From: Phycisphaerae bacterium
Lineage (GTDB): Bacteria; Planctomycetota; Phycisphaerae; Tepidisphaerales; Tepidisphaeraceae
Assembly (NCBI GenBank): GCA_030448225.1
Contig: JAUJNJ010000067.1
Coordinates: 1-44,155 of the forward strand
DNA length: 44,155 nt
Direction of reading: 5' to 3'
The notes under the pieces were generated by a model, which saw only the letters and a program-made list of their open reading frames with translations, did not search any database and was not told the origin of the DNA. This document shows, one piece after another, positions 6,835 to 15,510 of the stretch; the stretch's first letter is position 1, and each line of letters begins with the position of its first letter. Position numbers and translations under genes: made by a program.

Positions 6835-9800
6835 ATGCGCTTCGCACACTTCTTCATCGACCGCCCGGTCTTCGCGGCGGTGTTGTCGATCGTGACCGTG
6901 ATCATGGGCACGATCGCGCTGTTCGTGCTGCCGATCGCGCAGTACCCGGACATCGTCCCGCCCACGGTCGTCGTCACCTCCTCGTTCCCCGGCGCCAACG
7001 CACGCACGATCGCCGACACCGTCGCCGCCCCGATCGAGCAGCAGATCAACGGCGTCGAGGACATGCTCTACATGTCCAGCAGCAGCACGAACGACGGGCA
7101 GATGCGCCTGACCGTCACGTTCGCGCTGGGCACGAACCTCGACACCGCACAGGTGCAGGTGCAGAACCGCGTGGCGATCGCCGAGCCCACGCTGCCCGAG
7201 GAGGTGCGCCGCCTGGGCGTGCAGGTCCGCAAGAGCAGCCCGGACATCACGCTCGTCGTGCAGTTCTTCTCCCCGAACAAGGAGCGCGACACGCTCTACA
7301 TGAGCAACTTCGCCACGCTCCAGGTCCGCGACCAGATCGCGCGGCTGCCGGGCGTGGGCGACGTGTTCCTGTTCGGCGCCCGCGACTACGCGATGCGCAT
7401 CTGGCTCGACCCGCAGAAGCTGTCGAGCCTCAACATGACCGCCGGCGACGTGACGCGCGCGATCCGCGAGCAGAACGTGCAGGTCGCCGCCGGCGTGATC
7501 GGCCAGCCCCCGATCGAGTCCGGCGCGACCCCGTTCCAGCTCACCGTCAACGCGCAGGGCCGCCTGACCGAGCCGGAGCAGTTCGCCGACATCGTCGTCA
7601 AGACCGGCGCGGGCGGCGCGATCACCCGCGTCCGCGACGTCGCCCGCGTCGAGCTCGGCGCCCGCGACTACGCCGTCAACGCCTACGCCGACGGCCAGCC
7701 CTCGGTCGCGCTGCCGATCTTCCAGCTCCCCGGGTCCAACGCGATCGAGACGGCCGACAAGGTGTACGAGCGGATGGCGGAGCTGCGCCGCGCCCCCGAC
7801 TGGCCGAGCGGCGTCGAGTACCGCATGCCGTACGACACGACCGTCTTCGTCCGCCAGAGCCTGCGCGACGTCGTCGTGACGCTGATCGAGGCCGTGCTGC
7901 TCGTCGTGCTCGTCGTCGTCGTGTTCCTCCAGAACTGGCGCGCGGCGATCATCCCGCTGGCGGCGGTGCCGGTGTCGCTCGTCGGCACGGCGGCGGTCAT
8001 GTGGGCGATGGGCTTCTCGCTCAACAATTTGTCGCTGTTCGGGCTCGTGCTGGCGATCGGCATCGTCGTCGACGACGCGATCGTCGTCGTCGAGAACGTC
8101 GAGCGCTGGATCGAGAAGGGGTACGCGCCCCGGCCCGCCACCTACGAGGCGATGACCGAGGTCACGCCCGCGGTCATCGCCGTGGCGCTGGGGTTGTCGG
8201 CGGTGTTCATCCCCACGGCGTTCATCAGCGGCATCACCGGGCAGTTCTACCGGCAGTTCGCGCTGACGATCGCCGTCAGCACGCTGATCAGCGCGTTCAA
8301 CTCGCTCACGCTCAGCCCCGCGCTGGCCGCGATCCTCCTCAAGCCCCGCCACGGCCCGCGCGACCCGTTCACCCGCCTGATCGACGCGGTCCTGGGGTGG
8401 TTCTTCCGCCTGTTCAACCGCGGGCTCGAGGCCGCGACCAACGGGTACGTCGCCGCGCTGCGCCGCCTCGTGCGCCTCGCCGCGGTCGTGATGCTCGCGT
8501 ACGGCGGGCTGCTCGTGCTGACGTACATGGGCTTCCGCGCGGTGCCGACGGGGTTCATCCCGGTGCAGGACAAGGGGTACCTCGTCTGCAACCTGCAGAT
8601 GCCCGACGCCGCCACGATCGGCCGCACCGACGAAGCCATGCGCAAAATGGCCGAGATCGCGCAGGCCACGCCGGGCATCAAGTACACGTTCGCGATCGCC
8701 GGCTTCAGCGCGCTGAGCGGGACGAACCAGTCCAACTCCGGCGCGATGTTCGTCACGCTCGACGACTTCGACGAGCGCGGCGGCGACCCCGCGCTCGGCG
8801 CCGACGCGATCCTCGGGAACCTGATGCGGCAGTTCGGCCAGATCCAGGAGGGGTTCGCGCTGGTGTTCCCGCCGCCGGCCGTCAGCGGGATGGGCAACGC
8901 CGGCGGGTTCCGGATGCAGATCCAGGACCGGGCCGGCCGCAGCCCGCAGGAACTGCAGGCCGCCACCGAGGGCGTGATCGCCGCCGCCGCCGCCGACCCG
9001 CGCCTCGCGGGGATGTTCACCAGCTTCCGCGCCAGCGTGCCGCAGCTGTGGGCGAACGTCGACCGCGAGAAGGTCAAGAGCCAGAACGTGGCCGTCACCG
9101 ACGTGTTCGAGGCGCTGCAGACGTACCTCGGCTCGCTCTACGTGAACGACTTCAACTTCCTCGGCCGCACCTACCAGGTGACGGCGCAGGCCGACGCGAA
9201 GTTCCGCGTCCGCGCCGACGACGTCGCACTGCTCAAGACGCGCAACGCCGCCGGCGAGATGGTGCCGCTGGGCGCGGTGATGGACATCACCGACACGACC
9301 GGCCCGGTGCGCATCGGGCGGTACAACCTCTACCCGTCGGCCGAGATCAACGGCACCGCCGCGCCGGGCGTCGCGACCGGCACGGCGGTCGACGTGATGG
9401 AGCGCGCGGCGCGCGACGCGCTGCCGCCGGGCTACACGTTCGAGTGGACCGAGCTGACGTACCAGGAGAAGCTCGCGGGCAACACCGCCCTGTTGATCTT
9501 CCCGCTGTGCGTGCTGTTCGTGTTCCTCACGCACGCCGCCGAGTACGAGAGCTGGTCGCTGCCGACGGCGATCATCCTGATCGTGCCGATGTGCCTCCTC
9601 GCCGGCATCTTCGGCGTCTGGCTGCGCGGGATGGACAACAACATCTTCACGCAGATCGGGTTCGTCGTGCTCGCGGGTTTGTCGGCGAAGACCGCGGTGC
9701 TGATCGTCGCGTTCGCCACGCAGCAGCAGGAGCGCGGCCGCGACCGCGTCGCCGCCGCCCTCGCGGCGTCGCGGCGGCGCCGGCGGCCGATCCTGATGAC

Positions 9801-10137
9801 GAGCTTCGCGTTCATCCTCGGCGTCCTGCCGATGGTCCGCGCCACCGGCGCCGGCGCGGAGATGCGCCAGGCGCTGGGCACGACCGTGTTCTTCGGCATG
9901 ATCGGCGTCACGATCTTCGGCATCTTCCTCACGCCGGTCTTCTACGTCGTGATCCGCTGGTTCACCGAGCGGTTCTTCCCGGAGTCCCCCGGCGCCCACG
10001 CCCACCACGGCCGCGACGCCGGCGGCCCCCACGGCGACGACAACGGCCGCGGCGACGGCGACGGCAACGCCCGCGCGTTCGATGCGCTGCCCGCCGAGCG
10101 CCTCCCCGACGTCGCGCCGGCAGGGCCGCCACACTGA
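6835..10137 (+). CDS. Multidrug efflux RND transporter permease (AcrB/HAE1 family)
   Basis: 1100 residues, intact. The start MRFAHFFIDRPVFAAVLSI is the classic HAE1 N-terminus. The proton-relay aspartates lie in GIVVDDAIVVVENVER of TM4, with the TM helices and porter domains duplicated as expected (second half from about residue 540; GFRAVPTGFIPVQDKGYLV, then the FTQIGFVVLAGLSAKTAVLI helix). It works with the adaptor encoded just upstream, and an outer-membrane channel must be elsewhere, since no TolC-like gene follows. The C-terminal His/Gly/Asp-rich tail (HAHHGRDAGGPHGDDNG) is an unusual low-complexity cytoplasmic extension. AGGGGGGCGG before the ATG at 6835 serves as the ribosome site. Drug specificity cannot be inferred. 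Confidence 0.97.
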   Translation: MRFAHFFIDRPVFAAVLSIVTVIMGTIALFVLPIAQYPDIVPPTVVVTSSFPGANARTIADTVAAPIEQQINGVEDMLYMSSSSTNDGQMRLTVTFALGTNLDTAQVQVQNRVAIAEPTLPEEVRRLGVQVRKSSPDITLVVQFFSPNKERDTLYMSNFATLQVRDQIARLPGVGDVFLFGARDYAMRIWLDPQKLSSLNMTAGDVTRAIREQNVQVAAGVIGQPPIESGATPFQLTVNAQGRLTEPEQFADIVVKTGAGGAITRVRDVARVELGARDYAVNAYADGQPSVALPIFQLPGSNAIETADKVYERMAELRRAPDWPSGVEYRMPYDTTVFVRQSLRDVVVTLIEAVLLVVLVVVVFLQNWRAAIIPLAAVPVSLVGTAAVMWAMGFSLNNLSLFGLVLAIGIVVDDAIVVVENVERWIEKGYAPRPATYEAMTEVTPAVIAVALGLSAVFIPTAFISGITGQFYRQFALTIAVSTLISAFNSLTLSPALAAILLKPRHGPRDPFTRLIDAVLGWFFRLFNRGLEAATNGYVAALRRLVRLAAVVMLAYGGLLVLTYMGFRAVPTGFIPVQDKGYLVCNLQMPDAATIGRTDEAMRKMAEIAQATPGIKYTFAIAGFSALSGTNQSNSGAMFVTLDDFDERGGDPALGADAILGNLMRQFGQIQEGFALVFPPPAVSGMGNAGGFRMQIQDRAGRSPQELQAATEGVIAAAAADPRLAGMFTSFRASVPQLWANVDREKVKSQNVAVTDVFEALQTYLGSLYVNDFNFLGRTYQVTAQADAKFRVRADDVALLKTRNAAGEMVPLGAVMDITDTTGPVRIGRYNLYPSAEINGTAAPGVATGTAVDVMERAARDALPPGYTFEWTELTYQEKLAGNTALLIFPLCVLFVFLTHAAEYESWSLPTAIILIVPMCLLAGIFGVWLRGMDNNIFTQIGFVVLAGLSAKTAVLIVAFATQQQERGRDRVAAALAASRRRRRPILMTSFAFILGVLPMVRATGAGAEMRQALGTTVFFGMIGVTIFGIFLTPVFYVVIRWFTERFFPESPGAHAHHGRDAGGPHGDDNGRGDGDGNARAFDALPAERLPDVAPAGPPH

Positions 10138-10310
10138 CGCGCCGCGCGCGAGTCACATCGACGCGGCAGCAGCATCCGGCCCACGCGGGCAGCCCCGCAC
10201 CCCCGGCAGCCCGCGTCCGTTTCGTCTGCCCGGCGCGACGGCCAGCGCGGGCCGATACGGCGTCAAACTGCGACGACCGATCGATGTCGGGCCCGGTCGT
10301 TCAAAGCCGA

Positions 10311-10377
10311 TCCGAATACCCGACGTCCCCCGTTTCGCCGCAGGCCCGGAGGGCCCGCTGCGGATCCATCGGGTTAG
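10311..10377 (+). repeat. Structured repeat, CCCGACGTCCCCCGTTTCGCCGC family, copy 1
   Basis: About 67 bases shared with 36982-37049. Both contain CCCCCGTTTCGCCGC followed by a hairpin (CCGCAG ... CTGCGG enclosing GGCCC/GGGCC) and end in ATCGGGT or CTCGGGT, which can pair with the ACCCGA/CCCGA near the start. It lies in the convergent gap between the RND pump and the lipoprotein pair, a position suiting a bidirectional terminator. The rest of the 305-base gap (10138-10442) shows no gene. Confidence 0.65.
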
Positions 10378-10442
10378 ACGAAGGTGCCGCGACGATCGGG
10401 CATTTCCGGTCCGACCCCGCCTCCCTCCGCGGGCAGGCGTGC

Positions 10443-11192
10443 TCACCCCTTCTCGTCGCTGTCGCCTTCCTCGTCGGGCTTCCACTTGCGGAACAGGCGG
10501 CTGATCTTCGCGGCCATGCCGGTGGACATCGCCTCGCGCAGGCCCATCTCGGTGGCGCCGGGCCCGCCGCCGCTGGGGCCCGTGCCGGGGCCGGTGCGGC
10601 GGTAGGGGGTCTCGATCGACAGCAGCATGCCCTCGGGCGAGTCGGTCGGCCAGAGCGTCTTGCCCGAGGCGGCGTCGACGAAGCGGACGGTCAGCTCCAT
10701 CTGCCCGCGGATCATCTCGCTGCCGAGCGCGTCCTCGACGTTGAACTTCAGCAGATCGACGTACAGCACCTGCTTCGCGCCGGCGGCCTGCCCGATCTGC
10801 CCCGGCGTCATGCGCGCGAAGTCGGGGCGGTCGCGCAGCGCGTCGAGGGCCGCGGCGGCGACGATCGGCACGATGTCGCGCCGGTCGAGTTCCTGCGACA
10901 CGTACCGGCTCAGCCGCTCGGCGTCGAGCCGCACCGCAGCGGGGTTGCGGAAGTTCTCCACCATCACGAGCGTCGGCTCCTTCGGCGGCACGTACTGCGC
11001 CGGCACCGCCGGCGGCCCGACCGTCTTGTACGCCAGCGCGCCGATCAGGTTGCAGCCGGGGAGCGCGGTGAGGGCGACGATGTAGGTGAGAAGACGGACC
11101 GCGCAGCACCACCGCCCGCGCCGGGGGCGCGTCGTGCCCGGACGCCGCCCTCGTTCATCCTTCATCCTTCCGCCTTCATCCTTCGACCCCAT
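10443..11192 (-). CDS. Putative lipoprotein, paralogue of upstream neighbour
   Basis: 249 residues if started at ATG 11192. A hydrophobic stretch with lipobox (VRLLTYIVALTALPGC) is preceded by about 30 basic residues, and the true start may be further downstream. After the lipid cysteine, CNLIGALAYKTVGPPAVPAQY closely parallels CNILGAVAAKTLPPPTIRPKY in the preceding gene, so the two are paralogues. The mature domain (TLVMVENFRNPAAV, YVSQELDRRDIVPIV, LYVDLLKFNVEDA) resembles outer-membrane-associated lipoproteins that assemble in stress or transport pathways; this is weak inference. The ATG overlaps the upstream TGA (TGATG), suggesting translational coupling. Its first codons are written by a 7-base tandem repeat (11154-11188). 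Confidence 0.75.
   Translation of the reverse strand: MGSKDEGGRMKDERGRRPGTTRPRRGRWCCAVRLLTYIVALTALPGCNLIGALAYKTVGPPAVPAQYVPPKEPTLVMVENFRNPAAVRLDAERLSRYVSQELDRRDIVPIVAAAALDALRDRPDFARMTPGQIGQAAGAKQVLYVDLLKFNVEDALGSEMIRGQMELTVRFVDAASGKTLWPTDSPEGMLLSIETPYRRTGPGTGPSGGGPGATEMGLREAMSTGMAAKISRLFRKWKPDEEGDSDEKG
11154..11188 (-). repeat. Heptamer tandem repeat inside lipoprotein N-terminus (word GGATGAA)
   Basis: On the plus strand the five units read TTCATCC TTCATCC TTCCGCC TTCATCC TTCGACC with exact period 7. On the coding strand they give the first residues SKDEGGRMKDE of the second lipoprotein. It is the one heptamer tract here that overlaps the beginning of a gene. Confidence 0.75.
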
Positions 11193-11893
11193 CACTCTTC
11201 CTCCTGATAGGAGACGAACCGCTTGGCGACCTGCGTGGTGAACTCGTCGACGAGGCCGCGGTAGATGCGGAGGTCGCCGACGTTCTGCACGCCCTCGGCC
11301 GGGGCCTTCGGCGGGAACTGCGCGCCGACGCCGCCCTCCTCGAATGCGACGGTCGCCTTGCCGTCGGCGACCTCGATCACCTTCACGTTGGCCGTCAGCG
11401 TGCCGAGGTAGAGTTCGACCGCCGTGTCGGCGCGGGTCTGGAACCGCTCGACCTCGATGTAGATCAGCCGCTCGACGCCGAGGCGCGGCGCGACCTCGAC
11501 GGCGGGCTGGCCCTCGATCTCCGGGTGCTCCTGCTGGAACCGCACGACCGACGCGGCGGGGTAGGGGAACGTGATCCCCTGGAGTTGCTTCTGCTTGCGG
11601 TCGGCCTTGGCGGCGTCGGCGAGCTTCTTCTGCAGCGCGGTGCCGATGTCGACCTGGATCCGCGGGAAGTCGATCTCGACGCCGGTGTCGGCCCAGACCA
11701 TCGTCGCGACGGTGCGGCCCTTGAAGTCCGTGTACTTCGGGCGGATCGTCGGCGGCGGCAGCGTCTTGGCCGCCACCGCGCCCAGGATGTTGCACCCGGC
11801 CAGCGCCATCGCCAGCACGGCGAGCACGAGCGGAACGACCAAAAGGGCGCCGCGGCTGCGACGATGACGCGGGGGGGCGACGGCTTGGTTCAT
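11192..11893 (-). CDS. Putative lipoprotein
   Basis: 233 residues with a clear lipoprotein signal: a basic N-terminus, VVPLVLAVLAMALAGC, and Asn next to the lipid cysteine. The mature part begins NILGAVAAKTLPPPTIRPKY and includes VATMVWADTGVEIDFPRIQV, VERLIYIEVERFQTRADTAV and LRIYRGLVDEFTTQVAKRFV. Surfaces look soluble and alternating strands are expected. It forms a coupled pair with the downstream paralogue (TGATG overlap), so the two products probably work together in the envelope. No catalytic motif is seen and no characterised family is recognised with certainty. Confidence 0.8.
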   Translation of the reverse strand: MNQAVAPPRHRRSRGALLVVPLVLAVLAMALAGCNILGAVAAKTLPPPTIRPKYTDFKGRTVATMVWADTGVEIDFPRIQVDIGTALQKKLADAAKADRKQKQLQGITFPYPAASVVRFQQEHPEIEGQPAVEVAPRLGVERLIYIEVERFQTRADTAVELYLGTLTANVKVIEVADGKATVAFEEGGVGAQFPPKAPAEGVQNVGDLRIYRGLVDEFTTQVAKRFVSYQEEE

Positions 11894-12023
11894 AGGTGAG
11901 CGTCCGGGTTGCGGGAGGGCGCGGGCGGCGGCGGCGCGGCGGCAAGGGTTACGACGCCGGACTACGACTCCGGCGGCGGCGGCCGTGCCCGCGCGGCGGT
12001 TCGGGGAACGACGCGGGGACAGT

Positions 12024-12509
12024 CTAACGCCAGCCGTCCCAACCGTTGAGTTGGAGCAGGATTTTCCAACCCCACGCCGCCAGGGCGAAGCCGAGGATCG
12101 GCACGAGCAGCGACCGACCGGGCCGGAGGTCGACCAACCGGTAGATCGGCCGGCCGGTGGCCGCGACGTAAGCGCCGCCCCACGCGCAGACCGCCGCCGC
12201 CGCCGCGAGCAAGGTGCCCATCGGCTGGACGTAGAGGCTCGCCAGGATGTTGCCGCGGACGAACCAGGCGAAGCTCGTGGTCATGCCGCAACTCGGGCAG
12301 GGGAGCGCGGTGCGATCGACGAAGCTGCACCGGGCGAGCCCCATCGCGGTGTGCGTGCCCATGCCGCTCGCGCTCGGCACGAGCAGCGCGGCCCGCACCA
12401 GCACGGCGAGGCACGCCAGCCGCGATCGCCAGCGCGAGGAGCGCGTCCATAGCCCGCCGCGACGGGCGTCGGCGCGGCTGGCGTAGATGAGCGGGGGCGT
12501 GTCAATCAT
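12024..12509 (-). CDS. DUF2752 family membrane protein
   Basis: About 161 residues from ATG 12509 (MIDTPPLIYASRADARRGGL). The diagnostic DUF2752 motif is present as CPSCGMTTSFAWFVRGN, preceded by a first membrane helix and followed by two more (GTLLAAAAAVCAWGGAYVAA and LLVPILGFALAAWGWKILL). These small integral membrane proteins are common in planctomycetes, Bacteroidetes and actinobacteria; their function is unknown. The gene stands alone, about 130 bases from the lipoprotein pair on the same strand and with a long empty region upstream. Confidence 0.8.
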   Translation of the reverse strand: MIDTPPLIYASRADARRGGLWTRSSRWRSRLACLAVLVRAALLVPSASGMGTHTAMGLARCSFVDRTALPCPSCGMTTSFAWFVRGNILASLYVQPMGTLLAAAAAVCAWGGAYVAATGRPIYRLVDLRPGRSLLVPILGFALAAWGWKILLQLNGWDGWR

Positions 12510-13435
12510 GGGGGACGGCGCGCGGGTCGGGCTCACTGCTACTCTAGCGAGCATCGCGCAACGAGACAAAGCTTCGCCGCGCGGCGGTGCGCGGCCCCGC
12601 GACGGCCGATCGACGGGCGAGGCGATGCGCCAGCTTGCACGCTGCCCGGCCGTTACTGTCGCGCGATCCGGAACTTACGGAGGCGGCCGACGACGCGATC
12701 GCCACCGTCCTGACGCGACGGTCGCGACGCGGTATCCGTTTTGCGATCGAGGGTGTACGGAGACGTCATTCCTGCCCGAAAAGTGAGCGGCTGGTCAGCA
12801 TTTTGAGCAGAATGGGGGAAGTCGGTGCCCGGGTTGTTGACAAGGCGGGTCGCCCGCTCTTACCTTGACGAAACCTTGGGGCGAGTGGCGTTCGTCGGGC
12901 GGGTCCGGCGGGGCGTTGCCGGATCCTTTCGTAACAGAGCGTGCCGGTTCGACCGCCCCTTTCGGCCGCAGGCTCGCTGATTTTTCCAACTTAGACCAGC
13001 GCAGACCCCGTGGCCGGATCAGCCGGGGCGGCACGCAATGCCGCACCGCCCCCCGCCGCCACCGTGGCCGTTGCCACCGCCGGGCCGGGCCGCCGTAGCG
13101 TCCCCCGCCCGCCGCAGCGTCCCCTGGCCGCCGCCGCGTGCGGAGGCCCGACGTGCCCCGTGCGTCGCCCACCCCGAGAGCGGGAAGGTGCGACGGCCCG
13201 CGCCACGAGCGCACTGTCGACCAATGCGGTCGCCCGATGCGGCCGACGGCGACGGCGCTAACGGAGGCTCGGCGGTTGACCATCGCAACGTCGGCGGCGC
13301 GCGATATCCGTCGCACGGCAAGCCGCACCCGCGCGCGGCGGGTCTGCTCGTGGATCGTGTGTCAGTTCAAGGACGAATAAGGACCAGCGGCACCGCCCGG
13401 CGGGGCCGCCCGATTTGCGAAAGAGCGGTTCGACG
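12510..13435. other. Gene-poor 0.9-kb interval
   Basis: No convincing gene on either strand: open frames here are Arg/Ala/Gly-rich antisense-type readings. A possible promoter faces the glycosyltransferase: TTGACA (about 12837-12842), 17 bases, then TTACCT. A half-site of the GGCTCGC palindrome lies at about 12967. The stretch 13040-13260 is very GC-rich with CCGCCG runs. It could hold a long leader or an unrecognised RNA; nothing specific was identified. Confidence 0.4.
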
Positions 13436-14781
13436 ATGCGCGTCTTCATGCTCGGGTGGGAATTTCCCCGTTCATCTCCGGAGGTCTGGGCACCGCGTGC
13501 TATGGGCTGACCCGCGCGATGAGCCGCACTCGGCACGGATATCATGTTCGTGCTGCCCCGCCCGGTGTCCACGCCGTTCTCCACGCACGTGCGGCTCGTC
13601 AGCCCGCGCCCGGGGTCGCCGCTGGAGGTGCCGGACACCGAGTTCCGCCTCGACGAGTTCGACCACGTCACGTTCCGCGCCGTCAACGCGCAGCTCAACC
13701 CCTACAACACGCCCGCCGACTACGCCACCCAGCAGGCCGCCCGCGAGGCCGTCGCTCGCGAGGGAGCCGAGGTGCCGGTCGAGGCCACGCCCGCCGCTAG
13801 GCGCGGCGCGCTGGCGGCGGGGGATGTCCAAGGGGCACTACGGGGGCGACCTCTTCGCCGAGGTGCAGCGCTACGCGACGCTCGCGTCGGAGATCGCACG
13901 CGGCGAGTCGTTCGACGTCGTCCACGCCCACGACTGGATGACCTTCCCCGCCGGCCTCGCCGTCGCCGCCATCAAGGGAGTGCCGCTCGTCTGCCACGTC
14001 CACTCCACCGAGTTCGACCGCTCCGGCATCCACGTCGACACCCGCATCTACGACATCGAGCGCCGCGGCATGCACGCCGCCATCAAGGTCGTCGCCGTCA
14101 GCTACCTCACCAAGACCCAGTGCGTCCAGCAGTACGGCATCGCTTCGACAAGGTCGAGGTCGTCTACAACGCCGTCGAGGTCAACGGCAACGGCGACTTC
14201 GACCAGGAGAAGTACTGGATCCACAGCGACGAGAAGATCGTGCTGTTCCTCGGCCGCATCACGATGCAGAAGGGCCCGGAATACTTCCTCGCCGCCGCCA
14301 AGAAGGTGCTGGAGGTGATGGACAACGTGAAATTCGTCATGGCCGGCTCCGGCGACCTCATCCGCCGCACGATCGAGATGGCCGCCGCCATGGGCATCGG
14401 CCACAAGGTCCTGTTCACCGGCTTCCTCCGCGCGCCGACGTCGAGAAGGTCTTCAAGATGGCCGACCTCTACGTCATGCCGAGCGTGAGCGAGCCGTTCG
14501 GCATCGCCCCTCGAGGCGATGAGCCACGACGTCCCCGTCATCATCTCCAAGCAGTCCGGCGTCTCCGAGGTCCTCGACCACGCGCTGAAGGTCGACTTCT
14601 GGGACGTGAACGAGATGGCCAACAAGATCGTCGCCGTCCTGCGCCACCCCCGCTCAGCAGCACGCTCCGCCAGCACGGCTCGATCGAGGTCCGCAAGATG
14701 AGCTGGACCGACGCCGCCCAACAGTGCGTCGACGTCTACCACCAGGCCCTCAGCCAGTTCAGCCAGAACGGCGTGCACTGA
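13436..14781 (+). CDS. Glycosyltransferase, GT4 family (frameshifted in this sequence)
   Basis: Combining three frames gives about 450 residues of one glycosyltransferase. It starts MRVFMLGWEFPP with the FISGGLGTACYGLTRAM nucleotide-sugar loop, continues with FDVVHAHDWMTFPAGLAVAA and LVCHVHSTEFDRSG, then VVYNAVEV, IVLFLGRITMQKGPEYFLAA, FVMAGSGD, LYVMPSVSEPFGIA and VPVIISKQSGVSEVL. The E-x7-E donor-site motif spans EPFGIAPLE once a missing base is allowed. It probably transfers a sugar from an NDP-sugar to glycan or cell-surface acceptors in the cytoplasm. At least five small frameshifts break it, several in C or G runs, and the domain order is otherwise perfect, so sequence error is more likely than decay. 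Its 3' end is partly duplicated at 15332-15463. Confidence 0.85.
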
Positions 14782-14783
14782 GG
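14643..14783 (+). repeat. Direct repeat 1 (3' end of glycosyltransferase gene)
   Basis: This segment, covering the last 45 or so codons and stop of the glycosyltransferase, recurs at 15332-15463. Shared stretches include CGCTCAGCAGCACGCTCCGC and CCAGTTCAGCCAGAACGGCG. The second copy lacks about 8 bases (ATGAGCTG) and 2 more, and has one substitution. Between the copies lies the toxin/antitoxin-like pair. Confidence 0.9.
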
Positions 14784-14823
14784 CCGACGCCGACATCCGG
14801 TGTCGCGGCAACGGGGGCCGCCC

Positions 14824-15104
14824 GTGGACATACGCTATAATGTCGACGCCGAGACGGGGCTGCCGCACATCCACGACCACGGCGTCAGCGAAGCGGAGGT
14901 CGAGCACGTGTTGCGGCACGCGGACGAAAGCCGCCCGGCCAAGGGCGACTCCCGCATCGCGATCGGCCGAACGAGCGCCGGCCGGGTGCTGAAAGTCGTG
15001 TACGTCCCGGACGACGCCGGCGACGGCCTGTTCGTCGTCACCGCGTTCGACCTTCGGGGCAGCTGGCCGCCTACCGCCGGCGATTGCGGAAGCGAGGGCG
15101 ATGA
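14824..15104 (+). CDS. Small toxin-like protein (DUF4258-type), one frameshift
   Basis: About 93 residues from GTG 14824: VDIRYNVDAETGLPHIHDHG, then VSEAEVEHVLRHADESRP, GDSRIAIGRTSAGRVLKVVY and VTAFDLRG. One base appears to be missing near 15055, after which the frame continues LAAYRRRLRKRGR with a stop at 15102-15104. The fold pattern (N-terminal H-x-x-x-HGVS, central SRIAIGRT, C-terminal basic YRRR) matches small RelE/BrnT-superfamily proteins annotated as DUF4258. The stop overlaps the next gene's ATG, as in toxin-antitoxin operons. The toxin role is inferred from family and arrangement, not shown. Confidence 0.6.
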
Positions 15105-15313
15105 TGAGCAAGAAGAAGGACCCGAACAAATACCCCAAGGGTTGGGACGCCAAGAAGGTGCGCGACGTCGCCGCGTACTACGAGAACCAGTCCGACGCCG
15201 ACGCCGCGGCCGAGGACGACGCCGCCTATTCCGACCCGAAGTTCACGATGATGGCCGTCCCGATCGACCTCGTCCCGAAGGTGCAGAAGCTGATCGCCAA
15301 ACAAGCGTCGTAG
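15101..15313 (+). CDS. Small antitoxin-like partner protein
   Basis: 70 residues (68 from the second ATG at 15104). The sequence has KKDPNKYPKGWDAKKVRDVA, then AYYENQSDADAAAEDDAAY and a C-terminal MAVPIDLVPKVQKLIAKQAS. This layout, a basic KYPKGWD start, an acidic middle and a VPxxLVPxVxxLI end, is that of small proteins recurrently encoded beside DUF4258-type proteins in planctomycetes and cyanobacteria. The acidic central part could neutralise the basic partner. The gene overlaps the end of the upstream toxin-like gene and probably shares its transcript. DNA-binding ability is not evident. Confidence 0.65.
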   Translation: MMSKKKDPNKYPKGWDAKKVRDVAAYYENQSDADAAAEDDAAYSDPKFTMMAVPIDLVPKVQKLIAKQAS

Positions 15314-15331
15314 CGGCGTTTGTTTTGCGGG

Positions 15332-15463
15332 CCACCCTTCCCGCTCAGCAGCACGCTCCGCCAGCACGGCTCGATCGAGGTCCGCAAGGACCGACGCCGA
15401 ACAGTGCGTCGACGTCTTCCACCAGGCCCTCAGCCAGTTCAGCCAGAACGGCGTGCACTGAGG
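15332..15463 (+). repeat. Direct repeat 2 (degenerate copy of glycosyltransferase 3' end)
   Basis: This copy of 14643-14783 carries internal deletions of about 8 and 2 bases and one A-to-T change, so it no longer encodes the glycosyltransferase tail in frame. It ends in the same GCACTGAGG that contains the original stop. It separates the toxin/antitoxin-like pair from the restriction-modification gene. Confidence 0.88.
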
Positions 15464-15510
15464 GCAGCAGTCGCGTATCGTCGGGGCCGTCTTCCGAGCC
15501 GGAGAACGCC

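Noticed and set aside
6601..10134. Very long open frame antisense to the RND pump (over 1100 codons)
   Set aside because: Its translation is dominated by Arg, His, Asp, Ala and Val in monotonous runs, the usual product of antisense reading in GC-rich genes; the sense strand encodes a textbook AcrB.
8001..11207. Second long plus-strand open frame overlapping the pump and the lipoprotein pair
   Set aside because: Arg/Ala/Pro-rich with no motif; it runs through three unrelated genes and an intergenic repeat.
12935..12960. GGTTCGAC resembling a tRNA T-loop
   Set aside because: No acceptor stem, anticodon arm or CCA-end context could be drawn around it.
12795..13328. Possible small gene in the gene-poor interval
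   Set aside because: Arg/Gly/Ala-rich composition, no domain, no ribosome site, and overlapping open frames on both strands of the same GC-rich DNA.
13436..14781. Programmed ribosomal frameshifting in the glycosyltransferase
   Set aside because: There are at least five shifts in changing directions without slippery sites, and the same happens in many unrelated genes nearby.
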